Below, one piece after another: positions 55,482 to 64,000 of a stretch of 64,000 nucleotides of DNA. Position numbers and translations under genes: made by a program. The stretch is taken from contig CM076196.1 of the NCBI GenBank assembly GCA_038277395.1, positions 133,201,867 to 133,265,866 on the forward strand, written 5' to 3'. This stretch comes from Dryocosmus kuriphilus (Eukaryota; Arthropoda; Insecta; Hymenoptera; Cynipidae). Below the pieces are notes generated by a model. That model did not search any database. It was not told the origin of the DNA and was given only the letters and a program-made list of their open reading frames with translations. Positions within the stretch are counted from its first letter, which is position 1, and each line of letters begins with the position of its first letter.

Positions 55482-56616
55482 TGTAACAATCTGTAACTGA
55501 TTGTTTACCTGACTTTTGGCCGTTAGAGGCAGCACCTCCCGGGAGCACGTACCGCGCGAACGATTTTGAAATATAGGTCGGTGCGAAATATTTCTATGTT
55601 AAAATGAAACGCAAATTTTTAGGTTTGGGGAGATTTGAGATAAAGTTACGAAAGAATTTAGGGAAGAGAGACTTGGTGTTTTTAGGAACGAACCGACTCA
55701 GTAGACTAAGGAATTTTCTAATTAATTTTAATTGAAAAACATGCTGGAATGAAGATTGTTATTTGACCTGTTTTTAGCTAGATTTGGATGCGGAAATGAA
55801 TATGGGTATGTGAGAGAATACAAGATTGAGAGTCAGATTACAAATAAGATTACAACTGTTTCATGATTGGGTACGAATAGTACTGAATGTGTACTGTGTA
55901 GCCAACCAGTAAAAACTAGATTTCACTGGATTTTTATGTGAATTTTGAGTGTTAAAATTAACGATAATTTTATCGCTGTAAATTATTTGACGTTTTTGAT
56001 AGTGAAGCGTGAAATGAGAAACGTGCCTAAAAGGCAAAAGTTGTGTTGATCGCATTCCTTAGGAAGCGAAGTAGAATGATGTTTACCACATGGATTGACG
56101 TAATCCTGAGATTACGAGTAGATGAGTGTGGGGTAAAATAAGGGATTATGATTGGTTGAGTATGAATGATTGAGTGCAAGTGGGATTGCGCGGGCTTTCG
56201 ATAGATCCCTGCGCGGACAGGGAGCCCGCGAGGGACATCGATTTTCGAAGTCAGATTTTGACGAACTCGCGACGCGGAATCTGTCTCCGTCTTAAACGGA
56301 ATTTATAATTGATTTTGGACTTAGAAGTTTTTGAGTAAATACAAACAGCATTCTATAACTTCAATTTCCATAGTTGTTCATTGAATTTCCCTGATCTTAT
56401 TCCAATTAATTTCCTTAAAATAACCTTTTATTGAATTTAATAAATTCATGGTTTTGCGTTTTTAACATCTTTCCGGACCATCACCGTTGGATTTGCCAAG
56501 GATTGGACGAGGAGATTTCTTTCTTGGGTGGTTGAACCCACGGACCGACAAACAATAATTAAGAGTGAAATTTTACATTCGAATTTTCCCGCAAAAAACT
56601 CAAGCAGGCCGTGACA
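55482..56616 (+). repeat. Proposed 5' LTR of gypsy element
   Basis: Bounded by TGTAACAATC at the left and GTGACA at the right, giving TG...CA ends, and followed within 10 bases by the primer-site-like sequence. It has an AATAAA signal near 56439. It cannot be verified because the partner LTR is outside the window, so the left boundary is a guess. Confidence 0.4.
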
Positions 56617-56624
56617 AAATTTTT

Positions 56625-56645
56625 TGGTGTCAGAAGTGGGATTCC
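56625..56645 (+). promoter_or_regulatory. Primer-binding-site-like sequence
   Basis: TGGTGTCAGAAGTGGGATTC directly downstream of the proposed LTR. A TGGTGTCAGAAGTGGGA motif at this position is common in gypsy elements as the tRNA primer complement; which tRNA is used was not determined. Confidence 0.55.
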
Positions 56646-57639
56646 ACAAACTCGTCGCGGTGGAATTCCAACGTGATAAACTTAAAAACAAAAGTGGACA
56701 TCAACAAAAAAAGACAAACTAAAAAGGATTACAGTGAAAGAGTGAATACGACAAACAAGGATATTAGTGTTAGTGATAAGTGCAGTAAAAAAAAACTTAT
56801 GAGGGCCAACTAATACTATAAAGTAAAAATTTAATTAATTAATAATTTAAAGAATTGATTAAAATATATTTTTTAATATGTTAGTAAAGAATTAATTTAA
56901 GGTAAAGAATATAGTAGTAAAGTGAACGGGGACCAAATTGAAATTAAAATTACCAAAGTAAATTAAAAATTTTGTTAAGAATTGTCAAAATCTCAAAGTT
57001 GGCCCTAAAGGACATTAAGAGAAAGGGAAAAGAAAATAACTCTGAAGGACTAGGGACCAGGACTTCGAGGGATCTAGGAAGAGGAAGACAGCGAGGGATT
57101 CTGGGTGGAAATTAACGTAGCCCAGAGGAAGATTCAAGGACGAGTTTAAATATTTTGCTAGGAAGACGAAGAGCGATAGGAAAAAGGAAAGCCGCGAAGT
57201 ACCCCCTTCAAGGTTTTTGCCGTGGTTTTTAAACCAGGAGGAAAGTGGACAACAAAATTCCAGGGACTCGCAGCCGGTGTTTGCAGAGACCACGGAAGCA
57301 AGAATTTTTAAATACCTCTCAACCACCGCAGGCTTGAAGAGAACGAGGGATCCGGTTTCCGAGGAAGTTGCAAAAATTGGATTAGCAGAAACCGAAGAGG
57401 CTAGCTAGTGATTTAGTGATTTTTTAGTGATTAAGTGAATTTTAAATGAGTGAGAGTGATTTAAAATTAACAGAGCTAGCCATCGTCAAGAACTTCATAA
57501 AGTGAGTCGGTTCGTTCAAATAAAATTAATTCTAACCAGTCTCTCTCGCGAATAGTGATAAGCGGATGGTGCCGGGATAACAATTTCGAGCTAAAGCGAA
57601 TTTTATTTTACAAAAAAAAAGGAAATAAATAAATCTAAA
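56646..57639 (+). other. Gypsy 5' leader
   Basis: About 1 kb between primer site and gag ATG, AG-rich, with short ORFs that have no recognisable content. A long leader is not unusual for gypsy elements. Confidence 0.6.
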
Positions 57640-58782
57640 ATGGCGGAGAAAAATTCTGATACCCCGATGAGCGGTGAAGAATTTGTTAATAATAACAGTG
57701 AAGGAAGTAGGGTAGGAGAGCAGCAACAGGGTGCTGACTCGGGGCGAAATGAAGTAGTGAACGAGGGCAATGACCCTTCCGCGCAAGGTGGTAGTGCGGT
57801 ACCACAAACTTGTACACCGCTGCAATCGATGCAGCCGACGGCAAATCACGGAGCTGTTGGGAATTTAACTCACCAAATCGAAGCAATGGATCTCAATGGT
57901 AGCCTCAATCGTGCGGGTACTAGTCCTCTTCAGGTTTATTTAAATGATCAGCAACCGAGTACGTCAGGATTCCAGCCGGCGGGCGCACCCTTAGATGAAT
58001 CAGGGTTATTAACCCACCCTGCGCCTGAGCCGCCGTATCCGATCCCATTCAAGGCCGCACTTGAATTTTTGCCCAAGTTCTTTGACGGTAAAAATATGCC
58101 GGTCAGCAGGTTTATCCGAGATTGCTTATACGCGCGAAATTCTATTTCGATACGAGATAGGCAGCATTTATTTTTAATCGTGAGATCGAGAATAGCCGGA
58201 AGTGCTTATAATGCATTACTAGATAGGGAAATATATACCCTCGAAGAATTGTTGAAGCATTTAAAAGATATTTTTACAGAGCACAGAAATCTCAGTCAGT
58301 TAAATTCACTTCTGGCGACAGTGACGCAAAATTTACATGAAACGGTTCAAGATTACGGGGATCGGGTGGGAGATATCCTAAAAAACGTGATCGAAACTAT
58401 TGAGGAAAAAAATCCGGTAGAATGCGCAGTAACGATGATTAAAGCTGCCAGGGATACGGCATGCGAAAATTTCATCATGGGACTAGATTTTAAATTAGTA
58501 TTGAGAGTGCGAATAGAGAGACCGAAGTCTCTTCAGGATGCAATAATGGCTGCACGATCGGCGGAATGGGAGGTAAAATATACACAGGATTTAAGTAAAA
58601 ATCGCGAAATAGAAAGGGCAGACAAAATCGAAAAATATGTAGTTAATCGAGAAAAATCGTATCAGACAAATCGATTTAGACCATATAGAAGTAATGCAAG
58701 AGCGCATACTATCGGGGTAGAAAAAGGAAAATTTGTTGACAATGTGAACCAAAAATTAATAGGACAAAAGGATAAAAAATAA
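57640..58782 (+). CDS. gag: Gypsy Gag, capsid part
   Basis: 380 codons forming the structural Gag protein. A Ser/Gln/Asn-rich N-terminal third is followed by a capsid-like helical region (FKAALEFLPKFFDGKNMPV, LFLIVRSRIAGSAYNALL, LKDIFTEHRNLSQLNSLLA) and a basic tail ending GQKDKK. The layout agrees with Ty3/gypsy Gag. A stop at 58780-58782 separates it from the zinc-finger part, which continues in another frame; this is probably a mutation in the A-rich stretch AAAAAATAAGAG. Confidence 0.88.
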   Translation: MAEKNSDTPMSGEEFVNNNSEGSRVGEQQQGADSGRNEVVNEGNDPSAQGGSAVPQTCTPLQSMQPTANHGAVGNLTHQIEAMDLNGSLNRAGTSPLQVYLNDQQPSTSGFQPAGAPLDESGLLTHPAPEPPYPIPFKAALEFLPKFFDGKNMPVSRFIRDCLYARNSISIRDRQHLFLIVRSRIAGSAYNALLDREIYTLEELLKHLKDIFTEHRNLSQLNSLLATVTQNLHETVQDYGDRVGDILKNVIETIEEKNPVECAVTMIKAARDTACENFIMGLDFKLVLRVRIERPKSLQDAIMAARSAEWEVKYTQDLSKNREIERADKIEKYVVNREKSYQTNRFRPYRSNARAHTIGVEKGKFVDNVNQKLIGQKDKK

Positions 58783-58783
58783 G

Positions 58784-59171
58784 AGGGGGTGGAGCAACAG
58801 GAAGGGGAGGAGATCGAGGTATGCAGCGAGGGGCCCCCTCACAAGTGATCTGTCGCCGATGTGGGGCGCCAGGTCACTTTGAGAGGGGTTGTGCTATGCC
58901 TGCTTCCATACCCTCCAAAATTTGTCGCAAGTGCACCAGGACCGGGCATGTAGCGAGGAATTGCCCGAATGTCGGTCCCGCTCCCCTCTGCTTCAGATGT
59001 CAGCAACCGGGTCATTTCGCGCGAGATTGTACAAAATCGAAAGAAAAAATTAAGGGAGGTATTTTTTGTAAATATTGTAAAAGTACCGATCACCTAATAA
59101 ATGACTGCGAAATTTTGGCAAAAAGAGTCGAAGAAAATAGGAGGGAAAAACAGAATAATTTAAACGATTAA
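58784..59171 (+). pseudogene. gag: Gypsy Gag, nucleocapsid part
   Basis: Begins with an RGG-rich stretch (GGGATGRGGDRG) and contains four CCHC zinc knuckles: CRRCGAPGHFERGC, CRKCTRTGHVARNC, CFRCQQPGHFARDC and CKYCKSTDHLINDC. These bind genomic RNA in the particle. It is separated from the capsid part by a frameshift. The frame ends at TAA (59169-59171), just after the slippery heptamer used to enter pol. Confidence 0.9.
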
Positions 59172-59224
59172 TAAGTTCGCTGGAATGGTGTGACGACGAA
59201 CTTTCCGAACAAATTACACCCAGC
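59159..59224 (+). promoter_or_regulatory. -1 ribosomal frameshift signal with pseudoknot
   Basis: Slippery heptamer T TTA AAC at 59159-59165 in the gag frame, a 7-base spacer (59166-59172), then stem 1 AAGTTCG (59173-59179) with CGAACTT (59197-59203). Loop bases GGTGT (59187-59191) pair with ACACC (59216-59220), and GCTGG (59179-59183) could instead pair with CCAGC (59220-59224), giving an H-type pseudoknot. After the slip the reading continues F-K-R-L-I straight into the pol frame. It matches the known layout for retroelement gag-pol expression. Confidence 0.82.
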
Positions 59225-60283
59225 AAGCGCTTATATATGACCTGGAGTGAGGAAAAGAAAGAAAATTCACCAAAAGTTAATATAAATTCAGAAGATTTAA
59301 TCGATGAAGACGGATATTTCTTAATAGATACGGGAGCTGAATTAAGTATAATTCATAAGGGGAAATTAAAAAGTACCGTTAAAATCAATGATCAATTTAA
59401 ATTTATTCTATGTGGAATAGGGGGAAGGTCAGTATCAACATACGGTGAGGCACTGATAACAATAAACGGGGCTTCTTGCCCTTTCCAGGTAGTCTCCGAT
59501 GATCTCCCATTGCCAGGGGATGGAATTCTAGGGATGCCTTTCCTCAAGGATGCATCAATCCACCTAAAAGATAAAGAAATAAATCATCCATTAGGCATCA
59601 TTCCATTTTCTACAGAAAGTAATAATACAAGAATTAACATAAAAGCAAGGAAGAAACAACTTATTACGTTGATAGTATCAAATCCTGAAATAAAGGAAGG
59701 TTACTTGCCGTTAATAGATTTGGGGCCAGGAGTATTTCTGGGGAAAGTTTTAGTTAAAGTGACAGGGGGTAAGATTTCTTTGTATTGTACAAACACTACT
59801 ACCAGAGATGTATTGCTTATATTAACTTCATTTACTCTAGAGGAGTTTGATTTACAAGATTCTATGCCAAGGTCAATAGGAAAAGGACAGATTTGTGATG
59901 TGACTGGTTTTCCTGAGGATCGTTTTTCTAGATTGGTTGATAATTTAGATTTTTCCAATTTAAATAAGGAAGAACGTGGATCTCTCCTTGCACTTCTGAG
60001 TAAATATCCAAATCAATTTTATTTACAGGGGGATAGATTAGGGTTTACTTCAGTGTTAAAACATAACGTAAAATTGACAGATGACATACCTATCTTTAAA
60101 AAAGGGTACAGGCATCCTCCAATTCATAGGGAGGTGATAAGAAAAGAGATCGAGGATTTGCTTGAAAATAAATCAATCACACCCTCGAGCTCACCTTACA
60201 ATTCACCAATTTGCGTAGTGCCGAAAAAACCTGATCCACAAGGAAATAAAAGATGGCGAATGGTCATTGATTACAGGCTCTAA
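59172..60283 (+). CDS. pol: Gypsy Pol: protease and RT N-terminus
   Basis: Read in the -1 frame from the frameshift site. The aspartic protease has the catalytic YFLIDTGAELSII near 59322, a flap-like ILCGIGGRS near 59407 and DGILGMPFLKD near 59519. The RT begins after about 60000, with RHPPIHREVIRKEIEDLLE, SSSPYNSPICVV and KRWRMVIDYRL. The frame is lost at 60283, so the RT continues in another frame. The ATG at 59237 is internal and not the true start. Confidence 0.88.
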
Positions 60284-62306
60284 ATGAGAAAACGGTAGGA
60301 GATGCGTACCCACTTCCAAATATAACAGATATTTTAGATCAGTTAGGGGGTGCAAAATATTTTACAGTATTGGATCTTGCTAGATGATTTCATCAAATAG
60401 AAGTTGAACCAAAAGATCGCCATAAAACTGCTTTTTCAACGCCGTATGGGCACTATCAATTTAACAGATTACCTTTTGGAATGAAAGGAGCACCAGCTAC
60501 TTTTCAGAGATTAATGGATACAGTACTAAGTGGATTACAGGGAATAGATTTATTTGTTTATATGGACGATATTGTTATATACGCAAAATCATTAAAAGAA
60601 CACAATGAGAAACTAGAAAAATTACTGGGAAGATTTAAAACTGCTAATTTAGTGCTTCAGCCCGAGAAATGCAAATTTCTTTGTAAGGAAATAGGATATT
60701 TAGGACACATAATCACTCAAGAGGGTATAAAACCAGACCCTAAAAAGTTAAGGGCGGTTATGCAGTTTCCACAGCCAAAAAACCGTAAAAATGTTAAACA
60801 ATTTTTGGGACTTGCGGGATATTATAGGCGATTTGTGCCGGTGTTTGCCATGATAGCGAAGCCACTAAATAATTTGCTAAAAAAGGAAGTACCATTTAAT
60901 TGGAATCCTGAAGTCCAAGTAGCATTCGATGAGTTAAAGCATATACTTTGCTCTGCACCTCTGTTGCAGTATCCAGATTTTTCAAAACCGTTTATAGTGA
61001 CTGTAGATGCCTCAGATTTTGCCATGGGTGCAGTTTTGAGTCAGGGTCCAGTTGGCAAGGATTTGCCGATTGCGTACGCGTCTCGTGCGTTGAATAGAGG
61101 CCAGTTGAAATATAATGTCACTGAAAAAGAATTACTTGCTGTAATTTTTGCTGTAATACAGTTTCAACCTTATATTTATGGGAGGAAATTTGTGTTGGTC
61201 ACGGACCATCGTCCATTGGTGTGGTTACACCAGATGAATGACCCTACGTTGGGCTCAAAATTGGCCAGATGGAAGGTCAGATTGCGAGAGTATGAATTTG
61301 ACGTGGTACACAAGCCAGGGCGGGTGAATTCTAATGCGGATGCATTATCTAGAAACCCCGTCGCTGAGGAGGTGGTACCGAATAACAGTGAGGAGAATTT
61401 TGATTCAGACGCCTCTGAGGTGGATGACCGGGATGCTGGGGAAGTGCACATCCTTACGCGTCCTGAGACTTCACCAAAAGAGGATGAGGTCTGGTTTCAT
61501 GAGTATCCTGTGGAAAGATTGTTTGTGTCACATTATGGTAATGGTGACGAAGATAAGTTTTCGGACATTGATGCAAATGTCGGCGAAAAGTTAGCGGGAA
61601 CGATTTGCCATGGTACTTCCAAAAGGAAATTACCAAAAAATTGTCCTGAGGAGCCGAATAAAATCTGTGGGATCGATTGGTTAGGCCAAGGGAAATTTAA
61701 AAAGGCTAAGACCTATGACGTCGAACCGCCGACCAACGGGCCTAGGGCGCGCTCGGGAGGAGTCGATAGCATGGTCGCAAATAAAATTTCGATAAGAGAA
61801 GTATCGAGCAGTGATAGGGATTTGCCGCCGAAGCAGGGGCCGGGGGCCATCTCGGGGAAATCCTGGGGTAGATCACTAAGTTTCAATGACCTTAAGACGT
61901 GCGCACGCGGGTCAAATAAGGCAAACGTTAACCCAGGTCAATTCATACGAGATCTCGAAAAGGAAGATGAGCTAGCAAGTGAAGAGCTCAGGAAGTCCAT
62001 GAGGGGTGAATATAGTAATAGTTTGTTAAATACAAGGGGTGAAGATGAAGAACTCAAGGTTAGTAGAGTAATGCCTACTCAAGGGAAGGATACTCAAACC
62101 AGAAGAAATCTTCTGACACCATTGTTTAAAATCAGTAAAGATAAATTATGGATGAGAGATGATCACCTAATTAACTTTGTAACATGTGATCACATTTTAA
62201 TCACCCCCGTGGGACGAGAGTTAATTGAGAACTCTATACTTAATATGTACGAATTAAAGCAAGAAAAGGTGAAGGTAGGGCACGTAATCCAGTTGAGACA
62301 AAAAAT
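60284..62306 (+). pseudogene. pol: Gypsy Pol: RT, RNase H and linker
   Basis: RT motifs follow the frameshift: DAYPLPNITDILDQLGG near 60301, VLDLAR then a TGA at 60385 where the palm-domain residues should continue, RLPFGMKGAPATFQR near 60471 and VYMDDIVIYAK near 60557 (catalytic YMDD). RNase H has FIVTVDASDFAMGA, YNVTEKELLAVI and VLVTDHRPLVWL. A Glu/Ser-rich linker (about 61330-62150) follows, then INFVTCDHILITPVGR. Apart from the frameshift and TGA the domain is intact, so inactivation is recent. Confidence 0.88.
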
Positions 62307-63605
62307 AATAGAGCCATATTTAATCTTTTTGTTAATGAAAGGTTCGATGATACTACATATGCAAGTAATATTGAGTCCGCGGTATCTACATTGAAAGAAA
62401 CTGTAGATGAACTTAAAATAAAATCTTTTAGTATTGCGCGAAGAGGAAATGGATTTGATAGATTACCTTGGGAAACAATAGAATTAATTTTTAAAACCTA
62501 TTTTGGAAAAGGAGATTGTACTATCACCGTGTGTACAGGGGAGGTTACGATTCCTTCGGAAGATCAAAGATCTCGAATTGTAGAAGAATGCCATGACTCC
62601 GTCGGTGGAGGGCATAAAGGAATTTTTAAAACGTTGGAACGAGTTAAAGAGCGGTATTATTGGAAGGGTATGAAGGAGGACGTACAAAAATACGTAAAAA
62701 CATGCGATTCCTGTCAAAAGAAAAAATTAGTTAGGGTAAAAACAAAATTGCCAATGTGTATCACTGATACACCAACCAGGGTATTCGAAAAATTACAAAT
62801 TGACATTGTTGGCCCTCTGCCAAAATCGGAAAATGGAAATGAATACATGTTAACTTGGCAGGACTGCCTATCAAAATATTCAGGTGCCATTCCATTAGCA
62901 AATGTAAACGCGCCAACGATAGCAGCATTATTTGCTGAAAATTTTATCTGTAGATTCGGGTGTCCTGAAACAATTCAAACGGATCAAGGCCCTCAATTTA
63001 TGAGTCAAATAATGGCCGGATTTGCAGAATTATTTAAAATTAAACAACTAAAATCGTCAGCTTACCATCCTCAATCGTTAGGAGCTTTGGAGCGAAGCCA
63101 TCATACTTTTGTAGAATACCTCCGTCATTATTGCGAAAAATCGAATTGGGACCAATGGCTTCCATACGCAATGTTTTCCTTTAATACGTCCGTGCATGAA
63201 TCCACCGGCGTAACTCCTCATGAAGTAGTATTCGGAAGAAAAGCAATATTTCCTTCCGAATTCGCAGAGGAAAGGGTCACGATGACCTACGTGAAGCTTG
63301 TAGATGATGTCCTAAATAGGTTAGTTGACACAGAGTCCATGGTCCATTTGCATCTCGAAGCTGCAAAAAGAAGATGTAAAAGATACTATGACCGAAAGAT
63401 CAATGAAATGAATTTTCAAGAAGGCCAATATATCTACTTGTTAAGTGAAAAGAGAAATAATAAATTAAAGGACCACTATGAAGGCCCTTATAAAATAATT
63501 AAAGTAGTAGGAGACTATAATTTTGAAATCCGAAATGAGGACAACGAAACTTCTGTAGTCCATATGAATAGGATTAAGCATGCTTTCCTCAGGTATGAGC
63601 CTTAA
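62307..63605 (+). CDS. pol: Gypsy Pol: integrase
   Basis: An A-run frameshift near 62300 moves the linker into this frame. The HHCC zinc finger (CHDSVGGGHKG and CDSCQKKK) precedes the core, with catalytic residues in LQIDIVGPLP, IQTDQGPQF and LGALERSHH; 35 residues separate the second Asp from the Glu, the D,D35E spacing. The C-terminal domain is present (EGPYKIIKVVGDYNFEIR). No chromodomain. This is the most intact integrase in the window. Confidence 0.9.
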   Translation, partial: NRAIFNLFVNERFDDTTYASNIESAVSTLKETVDELKIKSFSIARRGNGFDRLPWETIELIFKTYFGKGDCTITVCTGEVTIPSEDQRSRIVEECHDSVGGGHKGIFKTLERVKERYYWKGMKEDVQKYVKTCDSCQKKKLVRVKTKLPMCITDTPTRVFEKLQIDIVGPLPKSENGNEYMLTWQDCLSKYSGAIPLANVNAPTIAALFAENFICRFGCPETIQTDQGPQFMSQIMAGFAELFKIKQLKSSAYHPQSLGALERSHHTFVEYLRHYCEKSNWDQWLPYAMFSFNTSVHESTGVTPHEVVFGRKAIFPSEFAEERVTMTYVKLVDDVLNRLVDTESMVHLHLEAAKRRCKRYYDRKINEMNFQEGQYIYLLSEKRNNKLKDHYEGPYKIIKVVGDYNFEIRNEDNETSVVHMNRIKHAFLRYEP

Positions 63606-64000
63606 AATATTCATAAAATTAGAAATTGCAAAATGCATAAATAAAATTAAAAGTAATGTAAATAATTAAAATATGGACACATAATGTGTTTATCTAATCA
63701 ATTAAGGTTATTATCAATAGAATTAAACTTAATATTAAAACACAGAAAATAAAAAAATATTGAATAGGAAAAGCAGAAAGAAAAGGAGACTTATATGTGT
63801 AATACTTCATTTTTTTTTTTGAAATAGAAAATACTATTGAACGATATATTCGAAAAATTATAATATCTCTTCGGTGAAGAGATTTATAAGGGGGAAAGGG
63901 TAAGAAGGAGTTAGAATCCTTCTAACAAAAAAAAAAGTTAATAAGTAAGGCATACTAAATCCTTCTACCAAAAAAAAAGTTAATAAGTAAGGCATACTAA
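63606..64000 (+). other. Gypsy 3' region, purine tract, truncated by window
   Basis: AT-rich non-coding DNA. A polypurine tract AAGGGGGAAAGGG at about 63888-63900 would prime plus-strand synthesis. Two direct copies of about 43 bases with GTTAATAAGTAAGGCATAC end at the window edge. No LTR match to the 5' end is visible. Confidence 0.55.

Larger units (their letters stand above)
55482..64000 (+). mobile_element. Ty3/gypsy LTR retrotransposon, long but defective
   Basis: Carries gag, protease, RT, RNase H and integrase in gypsy order over 8.5 kb, with a proposed 5' LTR and primer site. The 3' LTR is not in the window. No env follows the integrase. Lesions: a frameshift near 58770 in gag, a frameshift near 60283 and an in-frame TGA at 60385-60387 in RT, and a frameshift at an A run near 62300. 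It is better preserved than the errantivirus-like copy and belongs to a different lineage. Confidence 0.9.

Noticed and set aside
58770..58790. Programmed frameshift inside gag at the A-rich stretch
   Set aside because: No heptamer in the right frame and no downstream structure; a simple indel mutation is more likely. The genuine-looking signal is at 59159.

Overview
The window is transposon-dense, AT-rich animal DNA, most likely from an insect. It holds R1-type and RTE-type retrotransposons, mariner and Tc1 transposons, a Penelope-like element, Ty3/gypsy elements (one with a baculovirus-F-like envelope) and a Polinton/Maverick integrase remnant. A hymenopteran would fit, but nothing visible fixes the order. 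I recognise no conventional host protein-coding gene. Nearly every coding stretch is a decayed mobile element, except a short secreted-peptide-like ORF at 7.84 kb and an orphan 252-codon open frame at 20.8-21.5 kb.

Layout. 1-5.5 kb: a copy of a large repeat (called family P here), broken by a mariner (1275-2338) and next to a 2.3-kb element with ~480-bp terminal inverted repeats and a Cys-rich C-terminal gene fragment (2579-4910). 5.5-9.3 kb: satellite DNA, a cluster of GC-rich hairpins, then mostly empty AT-rich DNA. 9.3-16.9 kb: a decayed R1-clade retrotransposon carrying an RTE-like element, which itself carries a 1.38-kb DNA transposon (triple nest). 17-20.7 kb: SINEs and tandem repeats; one SINE has perfect 17-bp target duplications. 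20.8-21.5 kb: orphan ORF. 21.8-25.3 kb: palindrome A with a tRNA-Trp-like gene at one arm end. 25.3-28.9 kb: more family P, a (TTTTA)n block, satellites and hairpin clusters. 28.9-33.5 kb: 5'-truncated errantivirus-like element (pol linker with AT-hooks, integrase, envelope). 34.4-39.6 kb: a minus-strand jockey/CR1-like element split by a mariner and by a Penelope-like element. 40.2-54.7 kb: a giant palindrome (B) with arms of 6-7 kb, about 0.6 kb of spacer and a Polinton-type integrase chromodomain at its hinge; a nearly intact Tc1 sits in one arm only. 55.5-64 kb: a long gypsy element (gag, protease, RT, RNase H, integrase), probably with its 5' LTR in view and its 3' LTR beyond the window.

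The most unusual content is the family P palindromes. Two palindromes share arm sequence but have different hinges (a tRNA-Trp sequence in A; a Polinton integrase tail flanked by 11-bp minisatellites in B), and loose pieces of the same arms lie at 1-5.5 kb and 25.3-26.3 kb. I read them as foldback-type elements probably derived from a Polinton-related ancestor. The second notable item is a textbook -1 frameshift signal (slippery T TTA AAC, 7-nt spacer, predicted pseudoknot) between gag and pol of the gypsy element at 59.16 kb.

Limits: identities were judged by eye, no database search was possible, and boundaries given without a target duplication are approximate.
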